64,000 nucleotides of DNA, from NCBI RefSeq assembly GCF_019320115.1, contig NC_089598.1, positions 26,393,491 to 26,457,490 of the forward strand. The letters run 5' to 3'. The translations under genes and the position numbers were made by a program. Positions 11,446 to 20,383 of the stretch are shown here, piece after piece. The notes under the pieces are model-generated. The model made no database searches. It was not told the DNA's origin and saw nothing but the letters and a program-made list of their open reading frames with translations. Source of the stretch: Miscanthus floridulus. Taxonomy: Eukaryota; Streptophyta; Magnoliopsida; Poales; Poaceae. How positions within the stretch are numbered: the stretch's first letter is position 1; each line of letters begins with the position of its first letter.

Positions 11446-13152
11446 GTGTATATGCTGTACATCAACTACACCGATCCTGGAGCGCATCTCACAGAAGAGT
11501 TCACGCCCCAGAGCTTTAGTGAGTATGTCCGCCAGCTGCTCCGTTGTCGCGATAGACTGGAGCTTCACCCTGTCTTCTTCAACACATTCACGAATGAAAT
11601 GATAGCGGATATCGATATGCTTACTGCGATCATGGAAGACAGGGTTTTTGCCGAGTGCAATGGCAGACTGGTTGTCAATCTTCAGAGTGACGGCGCTGTC
11701 CTCCTCGCCCTTGAGCTCAGCGAGCAGCCGCGCCAGCCATATGCCCTGGCATGCTCCTGTCGTCGCTGCAATGTACTCAGCTTCGCACGAAGACAGGGCC
11801 ACGATCTTCTGTTTTTGTGACTGCCAGGTGATGGTGTTGTCGCCGAGGAAGAAGAGGATGCCTGAGGTGCTCTTGCGCGTGTCAATGTCCCCAGCCAGGT
11901 CGCTGTCCGTGTAGCCGACAAGTTGGGGATCCTTCTTCCTCTTATAGTGGCAGCCAAAGTGCAGGGTGCCAGCAACATAGCGCAGCACACGCTTCATGGC
12001 CGCCAGGTGCTCAGTGGTTGGGTTCTCCATGAACCGACTGATGAAGCCCACTGAGTATGACAGGTCGGGTCTTGTGTTCACCAGGTACCGTAGGGAGCCG
12101 ACCACACTACGATACATGGTAGCATCAATGGATGGAGCTGAGCTCACCTTGCTGAGTTTCAGGCGGGGCTCCATTGGTGTTGTGCTGGAGTTGCAGCCTG
12201 TCAGCCCTGCCGTTTCCAGGATCTTGGCTGCATAGGAGCTTTGACAAATGGTGATGCCAGCCTTGGTCTGGGACACCTCCAAGCCGAGGTAGTAGTGAAG
12301 CAGCCCTAGGTCGCTCATCTTGAAGGTGGCCTTCATCTGGTCCTTGAAGGTGTCGATGTCAGCTTGGTTGCCGCCGGCGATGATCAGGTCGTCGACGTAG
12401 ACCCCAACCACCAGCCGACGAGCTCCTGTCCCGCGCAGGTAGACAGCATGTTCCGAGGCACTCCTCCGAAACCCGAGCCCAAGAAGAGACTCGTCGAGTT
12501 TGGCGTACCACGCCCATGGAGCTTGACAGAGTCCATAGAGCGCCTTGACGAGGTGCAGTACCTTGTTCTCTTGGCCACGGAGGACGAACCCAGGAGGTTG
12601 CTCGACGTACACCTCCTCCTGGAGCACACCGTTCAGGAACGCGGACTTCACGTCCATATGATGCACGGCCCATCCTTGAGTGGCGGCGTGAGCGAGCAGG
12701 AGCCGAACAGATTCTAGGCGAGCGACGGGGGCGAAGACCTCGTCGAAGTCCACACCCTGCCGCTGTACGTAGCCCTTCGCGATGAGACGGGCCTTGTACT
12801 TGTTGATGATGCCGGCGGCGTCCTTCTTCGCCTTGTACACCCATTTGAGGCCGATTGGCCTGACGTGTGCCGGGCGTTCCACCAGCCTCCATGTACCGCT
12901 GGCCTCGATGGAGGTCATCTCGTCGAGCATGGCATGACGCCAGCACTCGTGGCGCGCTGCCTCGTCGAAGGTGGTCAGCTCAGCGTCGCTCGCCAACAGC
13001 AGGCGCTCCTCCAGCTCGCGGTGGGCGAGCTCGGGCGTCTCCGCCTCCCCGAGTATGTTGTCGATGCGGCGGAAGTGGAGAGGGGCGTCGTCGTCGTGAT
13101 CGGCGTCGAGGTAGTCCTCCATCCCGGCTCCTGGTGGGGATGCGAACTCCAC
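11443..13152 (-). CDS. Copia A polyprotein, C-terminal half: reverse transcriptase and RNase H
   Basis: 569-codon open frame that directly follows, in the same frame, a single TAG codon at 13153-13155; it therefore continues the upstream gag-pol frame. The copia RT begins near WRLVERPAHVRPIGLKWVYK and contains VDFDEVFAPVARLESVR, HHMDVKSAFLNGVLQEEVYV and the catalytic YVDDLIIAG. RNase H follows (GYTDSDLAGDIDTRKSTSG, ALSSCEAEYIAATTGACQG, DNQSAIALGKNPVFHDRSKH) and the frame ends just before the polypurine tract. It has no ATG of its own at the junction, so expression would need readthrough of the TAG, or the TAG is a recent mutation. Confidence 0.92.
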   Translation of the reverse strand: MEFASPPGAGMEDYLDADHDDDAPLHFRRIDNILGEAETPELAHRELEERLLLASDAELTTFDEAARHECWRHAMLDEMTSIEASGTWRLVERPAHVRPIGLKWVYKAKKDAAGIINKYKARLIAKGYVQRQGVDFDEVFAPVARLESVRLLLAHAATQGWAVHHMDVKSAFLNGVLQEEVYVEQPPGFVLRGQENKVLHLVKALYGLCQAPWAWYAKLDESLLGLGFRRSASEHAVYLRGTGARRLVVGVYVDDLIIAGGNQADIDTFKDQMKATFKMSDLGLLHYYLGLEVSQTKAGITICQSSYAAKILETAGLTGCNSSTTPMEPRLKLSKVSSAPSIDATMYRSVVGSLRYLVNTRPDLSYSVGFISRFMENPTTEHLAAMKRVLRYVAGTLHFGCHYKRKKDPQLVGYTDSDLAGDIDTRKSTSGILFFLGDNTITWQSQKQKIVALSSCEAEYIAATTGACQGIWLARLLAELKGEEDSAVTLKIDNQSAIALGKNPVFHDRSKHIDIRYHFIRECVEEDRVKLQSIATTEQLADILTKALGRELFCEMRSRIGVVDVQHIH

Positions 13153-15864
13153 CTAAGAGTGTGTGGTGGAACCGGGTGTTGATGAGACGCCATGAGTCAT
13201 CGGTGAGCTGGTGTCTGGGAACACAGCCTCGCCGGATGGAGCAGGTGATGCCGAGCTTGACGCAGGGGAGGCCTCCGTAGTCGTTGTAGTGGTGATGATC
13301 GCGGAGGGCTCCGCATGGTCCTGCTCCTCGACGGTGAAGTCGCTCGGCTCGAAGGAATCTGCCGCAGACCACGCCCACGCTGCCGCTTCGTCGAAGACGA
13401 CGTCACGGCTGATGTGGACACGTCGCGTCGAGGGATCATAGGCCCGATAGGCCTTGGACCCCGGTTCGTAGCCGATGAAGATCATGCGGCGGCTGCGGTC
13501 GTCGAGCTTCTTCTGGTACGGCGTGGTCACCTTCGTGTGGGCAACGCAGCCGAACGTCCTCAGGTGCTGGACAGACGGCGTGCGCCCGTTCCAGAGCTCG
13601 TAGGGGGTGCGCCCTCTGATTGCCTTGCAGGAGGATCTGTTCAGCAAGTAGACCGCCGTCGACACAGCCTCCCCCCAGAACACACCAGGGAGAGACTTGG
13701 CCTTCATCATGCTTCTGGCCGTGCCCACCACGGTTTGGTTGCGGCGCTCGACGACGCCGTTCTGTTGAGGTGTGTACGGCGCCGTGAGCTGCCTGCGTAC
13801 ACCGAGTTGGGCACAGTAGTTGACGAAGTCGGTGGCGGCGAACTCTCCGCCATGATCAGTGCGCAGCATCAACAGCTTCTTGCCGCTCTTGCGTTCCGCC
13901 GCGGCCTGAATGTTCTTGATGGCGGTGGCCGCGGCGTCTTTGGATGGTAGCAGGGCGATCCACATGTAGCGTGAGTAGTCATCGACAAGCAAAAGGAAAT
14001 ACTTGTTACCACTCGGAGTTGCCGGAGAGATGGGTCCGTAGATGTCTCCGTGAAGAAGCTGGAGCGGCTCCGTGGAACGCCAGAGCGCCTTCTGCGGGAA
14101 CGGCGTCCTCCTCTGCTTGCCGACGAGGCAGGCATCACAGACCTGCTGAACTTGGTCGATGATGGGCAGCCCACGGACCAGCTCCTCGCGCCCCATCTTG
14201 CGCAGTGCGGCGAAGTGGATGTGGCCGAAGCGCTGGTGCCACCTCCAGGCGTCGTCGTCCGTGCGCGCCGCGAGACACACCGGACGGGCGATGGTGACGT
14301 CGAGATTGTACAGCCGGCCTGGGCCCCGAGGGATCTTCGCGAGGAGGCGCCGGTCTTCGTCACGTACCCGCATCACGCCATCCTCCACCAGCACCTGGTA
14401 GCCGCCCTCGTCGAGCTGGCCGATGGAGATGATGTTGGCGGTGAGGCGGGGTAGGAAGTAGACGTTGGCGAGCGCTCGGTGCTCCCCGTTCTTGCAGTGG
14501 AAGAGCACCGTCCCGACGCCCTCGATGCTTGCGACAGAGCCATCCCCGAATCGGACGGAGCCGGTGATGCCGGTGTCGATGTTGGCGAAGGCGGCGTGGG
14601 ATCCTGACATGTGGTTGGACGCGCCTGTGTCCAGGATCCAGCGCGATGGATCTCGGTCCGCCTCATCATCGAGCTCGGGGTGGACCTTCTTCTCCAGGAG
14701 ATGGAGCTCATGCTGCGCCAGCGGTGGTGGCGACGGCGGCCTGGTGGTGTGCGGCGGCTGCGGCGAAGGGGAGGAAGTCTTCTCCTGGATCGACCCGATG
14801 GCAAGCATCAGAGTCTGCTCTTCTTCTTGGGCCACATGGGCCTGTTGGGCCGGCTCCTCCTTCTTCTTGATGTGGCAGTCGCTGGCCCAATGGCCCTTCT
14901 TCCCACAGCGCGGACAGGGGCTGTCCGGCGGCGGTCGTGGAAAGCTGGAGCCTCCGGCGCCGCGGCCGCGGCCTCGGCCACGGCCTTTTCCACGGCCGCC
15001 GGAACTAGAACCGCCGTGTCCGCCATCCGACGCCTTCTTCTTGTACTTCTCCACCCACTGCTCCTTAGTGAGTAGCAGTTTGCCGCCCGCGGTGTGCGTC
15101 GGGGCGGGCTCGACGTCGTCGGCGGCTTTGAGGCGGCCGGTGACCTCCTCGATGGACAGCTGGGAGAAATCAAGAAGAGTCTCGATTGAAATCACGAGTT
15201 GCTTGTACCGTGAACGAGCGACGCGCAGGTACTTGGCCACCACACGGGGCTCTGGCTCCGGATCTCCGAGGGCCGCCATCCTCTGTGTGATGTTGGTGAG
15301 GCGGAGGGCGAACTCCTCAATGGCCTCGCCGGGGCGGAGCGCGATGCTCTCGTACTCCGCCCAGAGAGTTTGAGCGGTGGATCTCCGCACACGGTCGTCG
15401 CCGATGCGGAGTGTCTTGATGGCCTCCCAGGCGTCGTGGGCGGTGTCCTTGTTGGCGAGCACGGCCACCATGTCCTCCGGCACAGCGCTGCAGATGGCGT
15501 CGAGGGCACTCCGGTCCGCGTCGTACTCGGCGATGTCGGGGTACTCGACTGCCTCCCAGAGGTGACGAGCCTGCAGCTTCAGCTTCATGCGCAGCGACCA
15601 TTGGTGGTAGTTGCTGCGCGTCAGCTGCGGCCAGGTGTTGGAACCGCCACCCTCACGGAAGATGCGCTCGACGACGATCTCGCGAGGCTGCCGGCCGCGA
15701 GACCGGCGTGGTGCCCGGGAGCGACGCGGGGAGCGGCGCGGTGAGCGACGCCGTGGTGAGCGTGACGGAGAGCGTGACGGAGAGCGGCGCGGCGTCTTGC
15801 TGCCGCTGCCCTCCGGCTTCTCCTTCTTCTCCGGGGTGCGATTGCGGCGCGGTGGTGAAGCCAT
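13153..15864 (-). CDS. Copia A polyprotein, N-terminal part: Gag, protease, integrase
   Basis: 903 codons from an ATG 45 bases inside the 5' LTR. The first ~60 residues are extraordinarily Arg/Ser/Pro-rich with repeated RSPSRSPR-like motifs. A UBN2-type Gag follows (TWPQLTRSNYHQWSLRMKLK, ALRPGEAIEEFALRLTNITQ). Next are a CCHC knuckle CPRCGKKGHWASDC, the aspartic protease WILDTGASNHMSG, the GAG-pre-integrase HHCC region (WRWHQRFGHIHFAALRKM ... CDACLVGKQRRTPFP) and the integrase core (LHGDIYGP, LRTDHGGEFAATDF, YTPQQNGVVERRNQ; D, D, E present). It stops at TAG 13153-13155 in the variable segment between integrase and RT, where copia polyproteins are normally continuous. Confidence 0.93.
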   Translation of the reverse strand: MASPPRRNRTPEKKEKPEGSGSKTPRRSPSRSPSRSPRRRSPRRSPRRSRAPRRSRGRQPREIVVERIFREGGGSNTWPQLTRSNYHQWSLRMKLKLQARHLWEAVEYPDIAEYDADRSALDAICSAVPEDMVAVLANKDTAHDAWEAIKTLRIGDDRVRRSTAQTLWAEYESIALRPGEAIEEFALRLTNITQRMAALGDPEPEPRVVAKYLRVARSRYKQLVISIETLLDFSQLSIEEVTGRLKAADDVEPAPTHTAGGKLLLTKEQWVEKYKKKASDGGHGGSSSGGRGKGRGRGRGRGAGGSSFPRPPPDSPCPRCGKKGHWASDCHIKKKEEPAQQAHVAQEEEQTLMLAIGSIQEKTSSPSPQPPHTTRPPSPPPLAQHELHLLEKKVHPELDDEADRDPSRWILDTGASNHMSGSHAAFANIDTGITGSVRFGDGSVASIEGVGTVLFHCKNGEHRALANVYFLPRLTANIISIGQLDEGGYQVLVEDGVMRVRDEDRRLLAKIPRGPGRLYNLDVTIARPVCLAARTDDDAWRWHQRFGHIHFAALRKMGREELVRGLPIIDQVQQVCDACLVGKQRRTPFPQKALWRSTEPLQLLHGDIYGPISPATPSGNKYFLLLVDDYSRYMWIALLPSKDAAATAIKNIQAAAERKSGKKLLMLRTDHGGEFAATDFVNYCAQLGVRRQLTAPYTPQQNGVVERRNQTVVGTARSMMKAKSLPGVFWGEAVSTAVYLLNRSSCKAIRGRTPYELWNGRTPSVQHLRTFGCVAHTKVTTPYQKKLDDRSRRMIFIGYEPGSKAYRAYDPSTRRVHISRDVVFDEAAAWAWSAADSFEPSDFTVEEQDHAEPSAIITTTTTTEASPASSSASPAPSGEAVFPDTSSPMTHGVSSTPGSTTHS

Positions 15865-15893
15865 GGCGCCGCTGCAGGTCCTCTCAACTCTCT

Positions 15894-15906
15894 GGCTCCG
15901 ATACTA
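15894..15906 (-). promoter_or_regulatory. Primer-binding site of copia A (tRNA-iMet)
   Basis: The minus strand next to the 5' LTR reads AGTAGTATCGGAGCCAGAG, matching the initiator tRNA-Met primer complement (TGGTATCAGAGC) with small changes. Position right beside the LTR supports it. Confidence 0.75.
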
Positions 15907-15908
15907 CT

Positions 15909-16363
15909 TGTCAGGAACTGGAACGCGCCGGACTCCCACTGAACGCCGGCGATGTGCACTGGCGAACTGGAAGACAGGGGAGAGAAACAGAGGAACGCAA
16001 CGCGAACACGAAGAACTCGACGAACACACTGAACACAGGATTTGTGCCGCCCAAAATCAGCAGCGTTTTCTGATGATTGTATTGCTATTTATTGAAGTAC
16101 AAAGCAGTTGAGATACAAGCCACGGCGCACACGATTGCGTGGAGTGCGCACGTCCATCCCCATGCGCCGCAACAGCCGGCCATGGCTTGCATGCTCGAGT
16201 TCATGGGAGCTAATCTCGGCCACGACTCCTGTGCACACGGTAACCACAAGTCAGTCCTCGTGTGCGTGCAGATGCTAAAAATAGACATGCTAAACTGAAC
16301 TGAACAATATCTGATAACTGAATAAAACATGCCATGCAGAAAGGAATACTAGGATTACTAACA
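15909..16363 (-). repeat. 5' LTR of copia element A
   Basis: 455 bp, same ends as the left copy. NUP98 coding sequence resumes immediately to the right after the repeated TGGAT. Confidence 0.97.
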
Positions 16364-17026
16364 TGGATTGCTGCTGGTCAAAGACACCAGTGGATGTAGT
16401 TGCAAAGAGCGAGCTTCCAGTCTGTGCCCCAAAAGTTGTCGTTGGGCTGCCAAACGGTTTTGGGGCAAAAGGGATTGTTGGCAGCAGTGGAAGACTGGCC
16501 GAATCCCTGCGGAGTTCCGAATGAGGTCTGGCCAAATGGGCTGGTGGACGACTGCCCGAATGCTGCAATGAAGATAGCATACACGAGAGGTGAGAGATAA
16601 TCAACATTGCAAAAAAAGAAAAGAAAAAAAAGTATACTCTCTATAGAGACATGTAAGGGCTTGCAGCAAGGGAAACTTGAACTGTACAATCGTAATCAGG
16701 TATTGCATTGTACCAGCTATCATATATTATACAAATATAAATGAAAACGATGAGCACTGAAGCATTCTTCTGTTTTATTTGCAAGTAGATAAAAGAGTTT
16801 GGTTAGGTGTTCCACAGATCCTTGAAGTTGAAACTGCAAGTAGCCTATTTGATTGACGAAACCCTAGTGTGCGGAGGCATATGGACAATCCATCGAAACA
16901 TATGAAATCAAATAATCAATCGAACGGGAAGCAAGCGCAGCAGTAGCAATACACACATACGAGAACGGAATCGAGGATTTAAAGGAAAATTCCTCGTGAG
17001 CCATTAAAAAAAAAGATCACAATTCC

Positions 17027-17561
17027 CTGCGAGCCACTGAAAAAAGTTGAGCGGACTTCAGCGTTACTGCTCTAACTTTTTTTTCCCTCAATGCCACTGC
17101 CATCAGATTGGGCTCTAACAGTACCCTTAGGTCTAAATATGTCATTAATTTTTTAGCATCTTAACGACTTCAAATGAAAAAACTCAAAACTAGAAAGTTG
17201 TAGATCTCGTCGAGATCTATAATTTTCATATAAAAATTATCTTCATTTAATACCGCAAAAAAGATATGATTTTTCTAATATATATTAATCATATCAAATC
17301 ATGTCTTTTTTTGCAGTATTAAATAAAGATAATTTTTATATGAAAATTATAGATATTGACGAGATTTACAACTTTCTAGTTCTAAGTTTTTTCATTTGAA
17401 GTCGTTAAGATGCTAAAAAATAATTAATGATGTATTTAGACCTACGGGTATTTTTTACTTTTCATGCATGCAGTTTGACACCGTTATAGCCTAATCATAC
17501 GGCAGTGGCATGGAGGAAAAAAATGGAACAATGACGCTGAAGTTCGTTGAACTGCTCGCAA
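17027..17561. repeat. Large fold-back (inverted-repeat) element in NUP98 intron 1
   Basis: Two arms of roughly 240 bp are near reverse complements around an AT-rich centre at about 17275-17297. The inner arms match almost base for base: 17153-17273 against 17298-17420, including GCATCTTAACGACTTCAAAT versus its complement. The outer arms match more loosely, e.g. TTCAGCGTTACTG at 17058 with CAATGACGCTGAA near 17528, and GGCAGTGGCAT near 17501 with ATGCCACTGCC at 17093. No coding capacity. A MITE or fold-back transposon is the likely origin; no target duplication was established. Confidence 0.8.
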
Positions 17562-17629
17562 TGTGATGGAATCGACGAGAATAGGAGGGGATTAGGGGGT
17601 GAGTGCTTACGGTTGGTGGAGCCGAACAT

Positions 17630-18130
17630 GGCTGCCGATGCTTCTTGTCTTCTAGCGTGAAGGTAGTGTCTACGCGACTCGATCACCGGCGGCGGCGGCG
17701 GCGCGGTGTGGTCTGATTCTGGGTCTGCGACTCTTGCCCCCCCTCTCTCTCGGCGAGGAGAAGGGGATGCGATACACGATTCTGTTTTTTGTCTCAATGA
17801 AGGGTTGGCCCCTAATGCGCCGCGGCTTTTATACGAAACAGTGTAGCAGCGTAGCTTACATCCAACGCTCTTTCACGCGGCGTATTCAGGTACAGTAGCG
17901 TGGCTTCCACGCGGGTGGGGCGGGGGCAGGCCACAATGTCGGGCAGTCGCTCTCTCTTGACCTCGCACGCCGGGCGGGGGCGGGCGGCGGCCACGAGTGC
18001 CGAGCGGCTAGGTGGAACAGGCAGCGCCGCAGGCCGCAGTGTCGGGCAATCGCGCTCTCTCTCGACCACGCACGCCAGGCGGGGGCGAGGTGGCGGTCAC
18101 GAGTATCGAGTGGCTAGGTTTTCCAACAGA
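17630..18130. promoter_or_regulatory. NUP98 5' flank with GC-rich tandem duplication
   Basis: Just upstream of the NUP98 ATG lies a GC-rich leader with a GGC-repeat tract (about 17690-17705). At about 17915-18015 and 18030-18120 a ~100-bp GC-rich block is repeated in tandem with changes (both contain GTCGGGCA..TCGC..CTCTCT and GCGAGTGGCTAGGT-like ends). Copia B begins 16 bp further right. Confidence 0.45.
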
Positions 18131-18135
18131 CCAAC

Positions 18136-18510
18136 TGCTGGAGCCAGGCGATGCCCTAGACACTCGTGAACGCTGGCGGCGGCGCGGCGAGAGCGAGACA
18201 GATGAAAACGCAAAAACACACAAGAGAGATGCGCTGCAGAACTGTCGCAACCATCTTGTTGTGCTTTTGTTTACACAATGCAACCCTGGAATCTCGGAAC
18301 AACCTCTGAGTCCCCACGCAATGCCACGTGCCGTGCGCGACGCCGTTTCACCGTGATGCACGCTACATGCCCGCCATGGCGCTGACAAACAGACCCCAAC
18401 CGGGCTACATCGTGGGCCGAGCACGCCTCCAGCCACGCGCTACCCGCTAACCTGACTAATGCAGATGATGAACAAAGTTTATACAAAATGATGCAACAAT
18501 TTAGCTAACA
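18136..18510 (-). repeat. 3' LTR of copia B
   Basis: 375 bp, shorter than its partner through several small deletions. A purine tract (minus strand TTTAGGGGGTGTTT) abuts it at 18511-18526. Confidence 0.9.
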
Positions 18511-18524
18511 AAACACCCCCTAAA

Positions 18525-19817
18525 CTTGTTGCAGCTCGACGACGCCCAACACCTTCCTCAGTTCCAAGAACCTTGCTCACCCAGCGCCTTCGTGAAGATA
18601 TCAACGAGCGTCCCAGCAGTCCCAACATGATCCACCTCCACCTTTCCTTCCTCAATGCATTCACGAATGAAGTGAAACTTCGTATCAATGTGTTTGCTTC
18701 TATTATGATGCACTAGATTCTTGCTTAGAGCGATAGCGGACATGTTGTCCATGAGGAGTTTCACCAGTGCCTCCTTTGTTCCCATCAAATGACCAATTAG
18801 TCAGCTCAACCAAACACCTTGACATGCTGCTGCTGCCACATACTCAGCTTCACAGGACGATAGAGCCACAATTTTCTGCTTCTACGACACCCATGTGACC
18901 AAGCTATTTCCAAGAAAACAAACAACACATGTGGTGCTCTTCCTATCTTCAACATCACCAGCGAAGTCACTGTCACTGAACCCAAGTAGGAAGGGTTTCA
19001 GTTCAGTGCCTCTTTCATAGTTGCAGCCATACCTGATAGTCCCCTTCAGGTATCTTAGAATATGTTTCACAGCAGCCTAGTGTTCGTTGCTTGGAGCCTC
19101 CATGTACCTACTGACAACACCTACCGAATATGCAAGGTATGGCCTAGTGTTGACAATATACCTGAGGCTTCCAATGATACTCCTATATGTTGTTGGATCC
19201 ACAATCTCATCCTCCTTGCTGAGCTTGAGCCGAGCCTCCATGGGTATTGCACAAGGGTTGCAATTAATCATCCCCACATACTCAAGTATCTTGACTACAT
19301 ATGCACTTTGGCTCAAAGTGATTCCCCCATCTCCTTGCTTTACTTCAATTCCCAAGTAATAACTCAGAAGGCTGAGATCATTCATGCTAAACTTCTTTCT
19401 CATTTCTTGCTTGAAATGTGTAATGTCACTGACATTTGGCCCAGAAATGATCAAGTCATCAACATACACCCCCACAAACAAAAAGGAGTTTTTGTTGCTT
19501 CTTCTGTATACAACATATTCAAGCTTGCTCTTCACAAAACCAAGAGCAATGAGCTCCTTGTCAAGCTTAGAATTCCAGGCCCTAGGTGCCTGCCTTAGCC
19601 CATAGAGAGCTTTCTTTAGTTTTAGCACTTTCTCTCCACTACCCACACTGAATCCAGGAGGTTGCTGAACATATACCGTTTTAGTTAAGTCTCCATTTAG
19701 GAATGCCAATTTGACATCCATATGGTGTACTTCCCATCCACTTTGTGCTGCTAAGGCCAATAACACCCTCATTGTTTCAATCCTGGCAACAGGTGCAAAA
19801 ACTTCATCAAAATCCAC
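18525..19817 (-). pseudogene. Copia B reverse transcriptase and RNase H, broken
   Basis: RT from VDFDEVFAPVARIETMRVLL through HHMDVKLAFLNGDL, LYGLRQAPRAWNSKL and YVDDLIISGPN to MEAPSNEH is open (246 codons). A stop follows, then an RNase H segment (FSDSDFAGDVEDRKSTTCVV), another stop, and DNMSAIALSKNLVHHNRSKH. The beginning of RT is absent: the frame starts at a deletion junction near 19820. Dead copy. Confidence 0.9.
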
Positions 19818-20215
19818 CGCGATCCATCCTAGATGCCTTGAGACGATGACCCAACTCCACCTCGGTCACCATCTTGATCTTCTTGAAGTGCTCTAGCGCC
19901 TCATCCTTGGACGCTAAGAGTTCCAGCTACATGTAGCGATTATAATCATCGACGATTAGCAAGAAGTATAACTTCCCGCCCGGTGTAGGTGGTGATCTAT
20001 CCACACAAGTCACCATGGACTAGCTCAAACCTCATACATGTGTGGTATGCTGAGGCCTGAGGGAACAGTGTGCGATGCTGCTTGCAGAGAGCGCAGCCAT
20101 CACACGCTTGCTCTGCCCATCGGATCAGTGGAATGCCCTCCACCATCTCCTTGGCTCCTAGCTCACGTAGAGACCTGAAATTGAGATGTCCATACCAAAC
20201 ATGCTAGAGCCATGC
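19818..20215 (-). pseudogene. Copia B integrase fragment
   Basis: Minus-strand sequence encodes the HHCC-type pre-integrase region (GHLNFRSLRELGAKEMVEG, then CDGCALCKQHRTLFPQ) and the start of the integrase core (NRYMWLELLASKDEALEHF ... GHRLKASRMDRGG). The rest of integrase and the RT N-terminus are missing. Its upstream part continues at 42546 on the other side of element C. Confidence 0.8.
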
Positions 20216-20220
20216 CTCCT

Positions 20221-20383
20221 TGAAAGGATCTAGCAAGTGGTCTAGAGGGGGATGAATAAGCCTTTTTCTAAAATTTAATCAAGTTCACAAAACCAGCCAG
20301 AATGTGGAACCTCCAGGCCTGAGCATGGCGGTTCCAGGGCATGGAGGTTTCAGGGCAAAGCGTGGAACCTCCGGGATCATATT
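20221..20383 (-). repeat. Truncated 3' LTR of element C
   Basis: Matches the first part of 41308-42540 (TGAAAGGA..GTGGYCTAGAGGGGG...GAATARGCCTTTTTCTAAAATTTAATCAA) and then diverges completely after GGGATCA. The remaining ~1070 bp expected for the LTR are absent. Confidence 0.8.

Larger units (their letters stand above)
10972..16363 (-). mobile_element. Young full-length Ty1/copia retrotransposon (element A) in NUP98 exon 2
   Basis: 5392 bp, bounded by 455-bp LTRs (TGTCAGG...TAACA) and a 5-bp target duplication TGGAT at 10967-10971 and 16364-16368. By eye the two LTRs differ at only two transitions. A primer-binding site complementary to initiator tRNA-Met lies beside the right (5') LTR, a purine-rich tract beside the left (3') LTR, and a nearly uninterrupted gag-pol frame between them. 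Orientation is the same as the NUP98 gene it splits. Confidence 0.97.
5770..17629 (-). pseudogene. NUP98: Nucleoporin NUP98 (FG-repeat nucleoporin), disrupted
   Basis: NUP98 is an FG-rich nuclear-pore component that ends in an autoproteolytic (S59) domain. Minus-strand exons: 17611-17629 (MFGSTN), 16562-16364 continued 10971-10820, 10468-9953, 9705-9494 continued 8510-8493, 8219-7684, 7572-7515, about 7394 down to 7329, 6979-6841, 6673-6560, 6415-6238, 6145-6122 and 6082-5770. FG/GLFG repeats fill exons 2-5 ([13 protein letters not shown], repeated TPAFGTT); later exons give [67 protein letters not shown] and [20 protein letters not shown]. Defects: one extra T in exon 2 (16467-16470), a copia element in exon 2, a LINE in exon 4, phase mismatch between exons 7 and 8, in-frame TGA codons and a one-base loss in exon 12, and deletion of most of the S59 domain although KHFSAYG remains. 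The number of independent lesions argues for a pseudogene rather than assembly error; another functional copy is presumably elsewhere. Confidence 0.9.

Noticed and set aside
14465..15373. 302-codon plus-strand frame in copia A
   Set aside because: Shadow of gag on the opposite strand; GC-rich, no domain.
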